Source: Acidaminococcus timonensis | GTDB lineage: Bacteria; Bacillota; Negativicutes; Acidaminococcales; Acidaminococcaceae | Direction of reading: 5' to 3' | Length of the DNA: 64,000 nucleotides | Assembly: GCF_900106585.1 (NCBI RefSeq) | Contig: NZ_FNWH01000005.1 | Location: forward strand, 62,001 to 126,000 | In this document: one piece after another, positions 57,508-64,000 of the stretch | How the letters are laid out: each line of letters starts with the position of its first letter | Numbering within the stretch: position 1 is the first letter of the stretch | Program-made: the position numbers and the translations under genes | Notes under the pieces: generated by a model | What the model was told of the DNA's origin: nothing | What the model saw: the letters and a program-made list of their open reading frames with translations, nothing else | Database searches by the model: none

Positions 57508-58716
57508 TTAGTCCTTTTGGGTAAAATCCACGCCCTTCTGCAACGCATCCAGGGCATTGATCACCACCTGGCTCATGAGCTTGGAGCCCACCACCAGGGC
57601 ATTTTCATTGGGGCACATCTTGGCGTTGTGCAGGCCGTGGACGGGCTGGCCTTCCGTGCCGCACCCCAGCCACAGGAAGGAACCGGGGATATCCTGCAGA
57701 TAGAAGCCGAAATCTTCGGCCGTCAGGTCCGGTACCACATGGGCTGCCAGCCCGTTTTCGCCCAGGACCTGCCGGGCCGTATCCGCCACCAGTTTCGCCG
57801 GTACCGGCCAGTTGTCCAGCACCGGATAGCCATAATAATAATTGAATTCATACTCCACCCCGGCAGATTTCTTCAGTCCATCCAGGATGCCCTGGATGAA
57901 CTCAGGGATGTTCTTCCGGTTGGTTTCGTCCAGGGTGCGGATGGTGCCTTCCAGGGTCACTTCATCGGGCACCACATTGTACCGGGACCCCCCGTGGATG
58001 GTGCCGATGTTGATGGTGGCCGTGGCCAGGGGGCTCACCCGCCGGCTGACGATATGGCTTACCTGTTCCAGGAAATCAGCCGCTGCCATAATGGCATCGA
58101 TGCCTTCCTGGGGATGACCAGCATGGGAGGTCTTCCCTTTGATCACCACTTTGATCCGGTCGGAACCAGCCATCATGGCACCGGGTTTCACGCCGATCTG
58201 GCCGCACACGTAGTTGGGCCAAACATGGAGACCGAACACGGCCTTCACATCCTTCAGGAACCCATCCTTAATCATATATCGAGCACCGCCGGTGGGAGCC
58301 AGTTCTTCCGAAGGCTGGAACAGGATCCGCACACTGCCCTGGATCTCGTCCCTCCGGCGCAGCAGCCGCAGGATGGTTTCCAGCAGGGTGGTCATATGGA
58401 TATCATGGCCGCAGGCATGCATCACACCAGGATTCTGGGATGCATAGGGCAACCCGGTATCTTCCTTGACGGAAAGAGCATCCATATCCGCCCGCAGCGC
58501 CACCATAGGACCCGGTTTTCCGCCTTTGAGGGTGGCAGCCACTCCATAATGGCCCTGTCCCCGGACCGGATCCAGGCCCAGTTCCTCCAGGATCGAAAAG
58601 ATTTTCTCCGAAGTATGCTGTTCTTTCGTGCTCACTTCCGGATGTTCATGGAACCACCGGCGCCACTCCACACATTGCGCTTCCAGTTCATCTTCCGTCA
58701 TAGCCAATACGTCCAT
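57508..58716 (-). CDS. M20-family amidohydrolase
   Basis: The 402-residue protein has the metal-binding motifs FHEHPEVSTKE, LRADMDALSVKEDTG, VMHACGHDIHMTTLL and the PSEELAPTGGARYMI segment. It ends with a HNAKMCPNENALVVG region. It is of the IAA-amino-acid/hippurate hydrolase kind and cleaves N-acyl amino acids. It leads the operon with the SGNH hydrolase and thioesterase, and AGGAGGGG precedes the start. Confidence 0.93.
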   Translation of the reverse strand: MDVLAMTEDELEAQCVEWRRWFHEHPEVSTKEQHTSEKIFSILEELGLDPVRGQGHYGVAATLKGGKPGPMVALRADMDALSVKEDTGLPYASQNPGVMHACGHDIHMTTLLETILRLLRRRDEIQGSVRILFQPSEELAPTGGARYMIKDGFLKDVKAVFGLHVWPNYVCGQIGVKPGAMMAGSDRIKVVIKGKTSHAGHPQEGIDAIMAAADFLEQVSHIVSRRVSPLATATINIGTIHGGSRYNVVPDEVTLEGTIRTLDETNRKNIPEFIQGILDGLKKSAGVEYEFNYYYGYPVLDNWPVPAKLVADTARQVLGENGLAAHVVPDLTAEDFGFYLQDIPGSFLWLGCGTEGQPVHGLHNAKMCPNENALVVGSKLMSQVVINALDALQKGVDFTQKD

Positions 58717-58892
58717 CCAAATCCCCTCCTATATTGATACAACATCAGAAAAAATGATCCAAAATCAACAAGCCCATTGTACCATTTTCCCCAACATTTG
58801 AAAACAAAAAAGAAGGATTGTTTACACTTGGTTGAAAATTGGCAGACAGGAAATTCTTCCGTCAACACTTCCCCCTGATCATGGACAAAACA

Positions 58893-58919
58893 AGGGGGTG
58901 TGATTTTTTCACACCCCCT
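58893..58919 (-). terminator. Terminator of nrdDG
   Basis: Stem AGGGGGTGTGA / TCACACCCCCT with a T-rich loop; followed by TTGTTTTGTCC on the minus strand. Confidence 0.87.
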
Positions 58920-58924
58920 GGCAT

Positions 58925-59458
58925 TCATGCGTATTCCTCTCCGTCCCACAAAACGATGCTGCCCGTTTCCAGAGACCTGGGTACGTTGATGATCCGCTGG
59001 TTTTCGCTGCCCTTGAACCGCAGGTTCAGGTTCTTTTTGCTTTCCACGAATTCCCCGTCCACCAGCACATCCAAGTACCCCAGCATCTCCCGGGTAATGG
59101 CTGGATCGCCCAGTTTCCCGGCCAGCATGTCATGGTCGAACAGATAGCCGCTGTAACACCAGATGGTCTTTTTCGGATAGCGCTCCCGGATATGACGGAG
59201 CACGCCCACCAGTACCTCCTGGTTGGCCGGTTCGAAAGGTTCCCCTCCCAGCAGGGAGAAGCCCCGGATGTAGTCCGGTTCCAGGTCTTCCAGGATCTCT
59301 TTCAACTGGTCCTGGGTAAAGGGCTTGCCATATGCGAAGTCCCAGGTTTCCTGGTTGAAACATCCTTTGCAATGGTGGGTACAGCCGCTGACGTACAGGG
59401 AAACCCGTACGCCTGGGCCATTGGCCACATCCACTTTCTTGATGGTCGCGTAATTCAC
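58925..59458 (-). CDS. nrdG: Anaerobic ribonucleotide reductase activating protein
   Basis: The 177-residue radical-SAM protein has the CTHHCKGCFN cluster motif (C-x3-C-x2-C, near residue 26-34) and the glycine-rich FSLLGGEPFEPANQEVL motif. It uses SAM and a 4Fe-4S cluster to place the glycyl radical on NrdD under anaerobic conditions. It is the second gene of nrdD-nrdG with a 12-bp gap. Confidence 0.96.
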   Translation of the reverse strand: MNYATIKKVDVANGPGVRVSLYVSGCTHHCKGCFNQETWDFAYGKPFTQDQLKEILEDLEPDYIRGFSLLGGEPFEPANQEVLVGVLRHIRERYPKKTIWCYSGYLFDHDMLAGKLGDPAITREMLGYLDVLVDGEFVESKKNLNLRFKGSENQRIINVPRSLETGSIVLWDGEEYA

Positions 59459-59470
59459 GAAAAAGCCTCC

Positions 59471-61597
59471 TTACAGATGCAGAACCCTTGATTTGATTTC
59501 TTTGGTCTTGCCCACGTTCCAGAAGTTTTCACCCAGGTAGCCGCAGGTCCGCCGGGTCACGTTCATCTTGGACTGATCCTTGTTGTGGCATTGCGGGCAT
59601 TCCCATTCCAGATTGTCGTTGATCTGGATTTCCCCGTCGAAACCACATACCTGGCAGTAGTCGGATTTCGTATTGAATTCGGCGTACTGGATGTTGTCGT
59701 AGATGAACCGGACCACGTCTTCGATGGCAGTGGGGTTCTTCTTCATGTTGGGGATTTCCACATAGGAGATGCAGCCGCCGGAGGAAATGGGCTGGAACTG
59801 GGATTCAAACTTGAACTTGCTGAATGCATCGATGGGTTCCCGTACATCCACATGATAGGAATTGGTATAGTAGCCCTTGTCGGTGATGTCTTTGATGGTA
59901 CCGAACCGTTCCTTGTCGATCCGGGCGAATCGATAGCACAGAGATTCTGCCGGAGTCCCATACAGAGCGAAGCCCAGGCCGGTCTTGGCTTTCCAGTCAT
60001 CACAGGCCTTGCGCAGCCGTTTCATCACCCGCATGGCAAATTCTTCACCCTCAGGAGTGGTGTGGCTGACGCCCTTCATGGCCTTTGTGCATTCGTACAG
60101 GCCAATGTAACCCAGGCTCAGGGTGGAATAGCCGCCTTCCAGCAGCTTGTCGATGGTCTCGCCCTTCTTCAGCCGGGCAATGGCACCGTTCTGCCAGTGG
60201 ATGGGGCTCACATCGCTGCGGATCCCCTTCAGGGCATTATGGCGCACCATCAGGGCATCGTAGCACAGATCCAGCCGTTCATCCAGCAGTTTCCAGAACT
60301 TGTCTTCGTCGCCATTGGCAATGATGCCGATCTGGGGCAGGTTCAGGGAAACCACGCCCTGGTTGAACCGGCCTTCGAACTTGTAGTTGCCATCCTTGTC
60401 CTTCCAGGGAGACAGGAAGGAACGGCAGCCCATGGGAGAGAACACATTGCCCTGGTAGATTTCCCGCATCTTCTTGGCAGAAATATAGTCCGGGTACATC
60501 CGTTTGATGGAGCACTTCACAGCCAGTTTGGTCAGGTAATCGTACTTGCCGCCCTTCAGGCAGTTGAATTCATCCAGCACGTACACCAGTTTCGGGAAGG
60601 CCGGGGTCACATAGACACCCACTTCGTTTTTGATGCCCTCCAGACGCTGCCGCAGGATTTCTTCAATGATCTGGGCGTTTTCCTCGATGTACTCATCCTT
60701 GGGATCCAGGTGCAGGAACAGGGTTACGAAAGGAGACTGTCCGTTGGTGGTCATCAGGGTGTTGATCTGGTATTGGATGGTCTGTACACCGCTGGCCAGC
60801 TCGTCCTTCATCCGGCTGTCCAGGATGGCTTCCATCTCGTCTTCCGGCAGATCCCCATGGGTGGTCTCGATCAGGCGTTTCTTGAATTTTTCCCGGCTGC
60901 GCCGCAGGTATTTGCCCAGGTGGGACACATCCACGGACTGGCCGCCGTACTGGGCGGATGCCACGGAGGCAATGATCTGGGTCATGACGGTACAGGCCAC
61001 CTGGAAGCTCTTGGGGCTTTCGATCAGTTTGCCGTGCATCACCGTACCGTTATCCAGCATGTCACCCAGGTTCACCAGGCAGCAGTTGAACATGGGCTGG
61101 ATGAAGTAATCCGCATCGTGAAAATGGATGACCCCTTCGTCATGGGCCCGGGAAATCTTTTCCGGCAGTACCACCCGGCGGGTCAGGTCGCGGGAAACTT
61201 CCCCGGCAATCAGGTCCCGCTGGGTGGAGACCATGACGGCGTTCTTGTTGGAGTTTTCCTCCATCACGTCCTTGTTCTTGTTGCTGATCAGGCTCAGGAT
61301 GGAATCATCCGTGGTATTGGCCTTGCGGACCAGGGCCCGGTTATACCGGTAGATGATATAGGCCTTGGCCAGTTCATACCGGCCCCGGATCATGATCTGT
61401 TTTTCCACCATATCCTGGATATCTTCCACCAGGAGTCTTTTCTTGTTCTTATGCTCTACGAAAGATGCAATCTCTTCGATATCTTCCTGCGGAAGCCGTT
61501 CCTTTTCCTCCACAGCCTTGTTGGCTTTCGATATGGCTTTGACGATTTTGCTCCGGTCGAAAGAAACCGTAGAGCCGTCTCTTTTGATAACCTTCAT
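59471..61597 (-). CDS. nrdD: Anaerobic (class III) ribonucleoside-triphosphate reductase
   Basis: Starting at 61597 (MKVIKRDGSTVSFDRSKIVK) with AAAGGGGAG upstream, the protein has 708 residues. It begins with an ATP-cone allosteric domain (residues about 3-95), then the 10-stranded barrel (FHDADYFIQPMFNCCLVNLG, SPMGCRSFLSPWKDKDGN). The C-terminal zinc site (CQVCGFDG...CPQCHN) and the glycyl-radical motif RRTCGYLGENF are intact. It makes dNTPs without oxygen, which fits an anaerobe. NrdR-like boxes precede the gene. Confidence 0.97.
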   Translation of the reverse strand: MKVIKRDGSTVSFDRSKIVKAISKANKAVEEKERLPQEDIEEIASFVEHKNKKRLLVEDIQDMVEKQIMIRGRYELAKAYIIYRYNRALVRKANTTDDSILSLISNKNKDVMEENSNKNAVMVSTQRDLIAGEVSRDLTRRVVLPEKISRAHDEGVIHFHDADYFIQPMFNCCLVNLGDMLDNGTVMHGKLIESPKSFQVACTVMTQIIASVASAQYGGQSVDVSHLGKYLRRSREKFKKRLIETTHGDLPEDEMEAILDSRMKDELASGVQTIQYQINTLMTTNGQSPFVTLFLHLDPKDEYIEENAQIIEEILRQRLEGIKNEVGVYVTPAFPKLVYVLDEFNCLKGGKYDYLTKLAVKCSIKRMYPDYISAKKMREIYQGNVFSPMGCRSFLSPWKDKDGNYKFEGRFNQGVVSLNLPQIGIIANGDEDKFWKLLDERLDLCYDALMVRHNALKGIRSDVSPIHWQNGAIARLKKGETIDKLLEGGYSTLSLGYIGLYECTKAMKGVSHTTPEGEEFAMRVMKRLRKACDDWKAKTGLGFALYGTPAESLCYRFARIDKERFGTIKDITDKGYYTNSYHVDVREPIDAFSKFKFESQFQPISSGGCISYVEIPNMKKNPTAIEDVVRFIYDNIQYAEFNTKSDYCQVCGFDGEIQINDNLEWECPQCHNKDQSKMNVTRRTCGYLGENFWNVGKTKEIKSRVLHL

Positions 61598-61694
61598 AGC
61601 CGCTCCCCTTTCCTGCAATCCCTTGTTTTCTCTAATCGATAATGACTATTTTATTAAAGCCGTTTTCAAAATGGCTTCGAAAAATCTTTTATTA

Positions 61695-61787
61695 TCATAC
61701 AATACTTTCCCGTTTTCCGCAAGGGAAATTACTACATATTGTGTTTTTCCATTCAATTTAAACGACAAATACACAATAGACAGTATG
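61695..61787 (-). promoter_or_regulatory. nrdDG promoter with two NrdR-like boxes
   Basis: On the minus strand TTGCGG (61718-61723) and TATGAT (61695-61700) are 17 bp apart. Just upstream, ACACAATATGTAGTAA (61730-61745) matches the NrdR consensus ACACWATATNTWGTGT at 14 of 16 positions. A second box, ACACAATAGACAGTAT on plus (61772-61787), matches about 12 of 16. Their centres are 42 bp apart, four helical turns. Confidence 0.8.
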
Positions 61788-61870
61788 TGTATTCTCATAA
61801 GACATCTGTTACAGTTTTCGGTTTCCCATCCATTTCCAGACTTTTCCTACTGGATCCAATCCTGAAAAAA
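61788..61870. other. Spacer upstream of the nrdDG control region
   Basis: This AT-rich DNA lies between the NrdR-like boxes and the terminator of the second M20 gene. No gene is seen. Confidence 0.5.
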
Positions 61871-61897
61871 AGACGGAAGAAAGGGCTTCTTCCGTCT
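61871..61897 (-). terminator. Terminator of the 61922-63112 M20 amidohydrolase gene
   Basis: Stem AGACGGAAGAA / TTCTTCCGTCT, followed by TTTTTTTCAGG on the minus strand. Confidence 0.87.
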
Positions 61898-61921
61898 AAT
61901 CGATAATTTTTCTTGTTTACA

Positions 61922-63112
61922 TTATTTCTGTTCTTCCGCCAGACGTTCCTTAAATTCCTGTTGGATGGCCTGAAGTTCTTCTGGCTGGTGAACCAGTTCC
62001 AATACCGTGGATGCCAGGATTTTCGCCCCATAGACAATGGCTTTATGGGCATCCGTTGTCTTCCCCGCATCAAGGAATTCCTGGGAATGGGCCGTTGCTC
62101 CTTTCTCAACGAATGCCACCCGGATGCAGGACCCCGGCACCCGGTGCATGACATTGGCAAAGTCCGTGGAACCGGTCTTCTTGCGAGGGGGCTGGCAGTT
62201 GGGGGCTCCCAGGATCCGGGCATATTTCATCAGCAGATCATTCAAATGGAGATTGGGAATCTTGTTATCCAACACTTTCGTTACCTTAATTTCGGCTTTT
62301 GTCTCCGTCATCATAGCAGCGCCCTGAAAGATTTTTTCCAACCGGACCATCAGAGCCCGTACGGCACTGACTTTATCTGCCCGGACCAGGATTTCTGCCC
62401 GGGTCAGGCTGGGAACTACATTGGCCGGAGTCCCGCCGGTATCGAGGATATTATAGTGCAGCCGCACATCGTCAGCCACATGTTCCCGCAGACATTCCAT
62501 ACCATGGAAGGCCAGGCACATGGCATCCAGGCTGCTGCGTCCGGACTCCGGTTGCAGAGCCGCGTGTGCTGCGATTCCGTGATAGGCCAGATTGTACTTG
62601 GCAATGGCCAGGCATTTGATATCGGTCTGGGTAGCAGGTCCCCCATGCATCATCAGCGCTGCATCCAGTTCCTCGAACGTACAGCCATTCTGAATCATCA
62701 GGTATTTGCCGCTCAGATTTTCTTCAGCCGGTGTCCCATATACGGTCAGGGTGAAAGGTTTGGCCCCGGCAGCCTTCTGGATGGCTACAGCCGCTCCCAG
62801 GATACACGGTCCCTGCATGTGGTGACCGCATCCATGACCCATCCCTGGCAGAGCATCATATTCGCACAGAAGACCCAGATTGGGTCCTCCCTCCCCGTTC
62901 TTCCAGATGGCTCGGAAAGCAGTAGGAAGTCCACCCACTCCTTGTTCCACCTGAAATCCGTGGGCTGTCAGATAATCGGTCAGCAGACGGACGGCAAAGA
63001 ATTCATTGGGCCCGATTTCCGGATGATCGAAGATGGTATCTGCCATTTTCGTCAGGACCGGTTTCTGCTCATCCACACAGGCATTTGCCTGGTCAATTTG
63101 CTGTTCCAGCAT
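61922..63112 (-). CDS. M20-family amidohydrolase (AbgB-like)
   Basis: The ATG at 63112 (MLEQQIDQANACVDEQKPVL) follows AAAAGGAG and gives 396 residues; the longer frame upstream would run to the edge of the transporter gene and lacks a ribosome-binding site. The motifs LLCEYDALPGMGHGCGHHMQ and TPAEENLSGKYLMIQNG resemble p-aminobenzoyl-glutamate hydrolase subunit B and other M20D enzymes. It cleaves an amide with a carboxylate side in the cytosol. The DcuC/YfcC-type transporter gene just upstream probably supplies the substrate. Confidence 0.92.
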   Translation of the reverse strand: MLEQQIDQANACVDEQKPVLTKMADTIFDHPEIGPNEFFAVRLLTDYLTAHGFQVEQGVGGLPTAFRAIWKNGEGGPNLGLLCEYDALPGMGHGCGHHMQGPCILGAAVAIQKAAGAKPFTLTVYGTPAEENLSGKYLMIQNGCTFEELDAALMMHGGPATQTDIKCLAIAKYNLAYHGIAAHAALQPESGRSSLDAMCLAFHGMECLREHVADDVRLHYNILDTGGTPANVVPSLTRAEILVRADKVSAVRALMVRLEKIFQGAAMMTETKAEIKVTKVLDNKIPNLHLNDLLMKYARILGAPNCQPPRKKTGSTDFANVMHRVPGSCIRVAFVEKGATAHSQEFLDAGKTTDAHKAIVYGAKILASTVLELVHQPEELQAIQQEFKERLAEEQK

Positions 63113-63153
63113 GTTCTCTTCTCCTTTTACACTTGTGACTCTGTACAGCTCCA

Positions 63154-64000
63154 TCACAGGGGCCCCAAATGGATCAGTTGGGCCACAGAAGCCAGGACGC
63201 ACCCCATCAGCAGCCAGATCAGGAACAGTTTCCACATAAACCGCATCCACCGGTCATAGGGAATGTTGGTCACCCCCAGTGTCCCCATAAGGGCCGTGGA
63301 CGTGGGCAGTACGTAATTGCAGAAGCCATCGCCAAAATTAAAAGCCAGTACGGCTGTCTGCCGGGTCACGCCTAAAACATCGGACAGAGGGATCATAATG
63401 GGCATCACAGCCACCGCCTGGCCGCTACCGCTGGTCAGGAACACATTGATCAGCGTATTGGCCAACACCATACCGGGTGCGATGATTCCCGCCGGCAGTC
63501 CGTCCAGCAGGACAGCCATAGCATGGACGATGGTATAGGTGATTTTCCCGTCGTTCATGATGGTGCTGATGGCCGTGGCCATACCGATGATGTAGGCGGC
63601 TCCCAGCATCTGTTTGCTGCCGGCAATGATATCCTTGCACATTTCATTGGGACTGGCACCGCTCAATAAGTCAGCTACCACCGCATACACCAGAAAACCG
63701 GCAGACATTTCTGCCATGCCCCAGCGCAAAGCAATGGCTCCGTAGATGATCACTCCAAAGGTCAGGACCAGCAAGGCAAGAGGAATCGCTTTCTGACGGG
63801 TCATTTTCCCCGTTTCTTCCAGATCCATTCCTCCAGTGGTAGCCCGGGTCTCCTGATCCAGATCATACATGGGACTCTGTTTGGGATCAGCCTTGATTTT
63901 CCGTGCATACCGAATCAGGTAGATATTGGTGATCACATAATATATTGCGAAACAGATGGCCCGATACCACAGTCCGGAATACAGGGGCAGATCTGCTATA
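63154..64000 (-). CDS. DcuC/YfcC-family anaerobic C4-dicarboxylate/peptide-type transporter (C-terminal part, cut by window edge)
   Basis: About 282 C-terminal residues are visible and the frame stays open to the right edge. There are at least seven hydrophobic segments (for example FGVIIYGAIALRWGMAEMSA, VVADLLSGASPNEM, IIAGSKQMLGAAYIIGMATA) and an FLTSGSGQAVAVMPIMIPLS motif typical of the YfcC/DcuC family. A GDGFCNYVLPTSTALMGTLG segment is also present. It sits 41 bp before the AbgB-like amidohydrolase, so the two likely import and cleave an amide-linked acid. The start codon is outside the window. Confidence 0.88.
   Translation of the reverse strand, partial: IADLPLYSGLWYRAICFAIYYVITNIYLIRYARKIKADPKQSPMYDLDQETRATTGGMDLEETGKMTRQKAIPLALLVLTFGVIIYGAIALRWGMAEMSAGFLVYAVVADLLSGASPNEMCKDIIAGSKQMLGAAYIIGMATAISTIMNDGKITYTIVHAMAVLLDGLPAGIIAPGMVLANTLINVFLTSGSGQAVAVMPIMIPLSDVLGVTRQTAVLAFNFGDGFCNYVLPTSTALMGTLGVTNIPYDRWMRFMWKLFLIWLLMGCVLASVAQLIHLGPL

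Overview
The window looks like chromosomal DNA from a member of the Negativicutes, probably Acidaminococcus or a close relative. This is inferred from gene content and style, not from a database search. Low-GC Gram-positive hallmarks are present: two T-box riboswitches, GatCAB, a CcpN-like/PpsR gene pair, and a WalJ-HtrA-RlmH block. They sit beside diderm hallmarks: a trimeric autotransporter with a YadA-type outer-membrane anchor and many Sec-exported enzymes. A PTP-like phytase of the kind known from Selenomonas and an oxygen-sensitive class III ribonucleotide reductase also fit an anaerobic gut diderm Firmicute. Coding sequence is GC-rich and intergenic DNA is AT-rich.

Layout. 1-8.6 kb: start of queG (cut by the edge), an SGNH esterase, gatC-gatA-gatB, a PLP-dependent Cys/Met-metabolism enzyme, and a decarboxylating dehydrogenase divergent from a LysR regulator. 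8.6-12.6 kb: a trimeric autotransporter gene split by an ISL3-family element with intact ends and an 8-bp target duplication. 12.8-24.7 kb: housekeeping genes on the minus strand: glyQ-glyS behind a T-box, a CAT-anticodon tRNA, rpoD, dnaG, ppsR, a ccpN homologue, ppsA and a flavin-reductase-like gene. 24.7-26.8 kb: an orphan FecCD permease cut off from its upstream side by an IS200-type element, then tRNA-Gln and tRNA-Glu. 26.8-32.7 kb: a metallophosphoesterase, a DUF362 ferredoxin protein, rlmH, htrA, walJ, a Fur/PerR regulator and an L,D-transpeptidase. 32.7-42.1 kb: a T-box-controlled cysE, a short leader ORF and cysK, the PTP-like phytase, a HAD phosphatase, two tandem NSS-type sodium symporters, an HD hydrolase and an EFR1-type flavo-ferredoxin. 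42.1-50.6 kb: a MerR-governed locus with five exported enzymes or binding proteins (cupin, carboxylesterase, two alpha/beta hydrolases, a double carboxymuconolactone-decarboxylase protein), an AEC carrier and a divergent Fe-alcohol dehydrogenase. 50.6-52.1 kb: an IS3/IS150-type element inserted inside a terminator. 52.1-56.4 kb: a LysR regulator, two aldo/keto reductases and two flavodoxin-like reductases. 56.5-64 kb: thioesterase, SGNH hydrolase, M20 amidohydrolase, nrdD-nrdG behind tandem NrdR-like boxes, a second M20 amidohydrolase and an edge-cut DcuC/YfcC-type transporter.

The most notable result is the MerR locus. Three promoters in it have a -35 TTGACC and a -10 separated by exactly 19 bp around a CCGGTAG/CTACCGG-like dyad, the signature of MerR-activated promoters. 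They sit before merR itself, before the divergent alcohol dehydrogenase, and inside the operon, where the -35 overlaps the carboxylesterase stop codon. A fourth, promoter-less copy of the dyad precedes the nearby LysR gene. This defines a self-contained regulon for what is probably a periplasmic ester/aldehyde/quinone-type detoxification or catabolic pathway whose substrate I cannot name.

Other unusual features are: a mobile-looking intergenic module (hairpin, TAGTGAC heptamer array, hairpin) present three times with 4-5 heptamers; a ppsR gene whose only family-consistent start codon is ATA; a 14-codon ORF ending in Cys-stop in front of cysK; a hairpin that both terminates transcription and covers the likely ribosome-binding site at the left end of the IS3-family element; and a 28-nt hairpin repeat that brackets the phytase gene.
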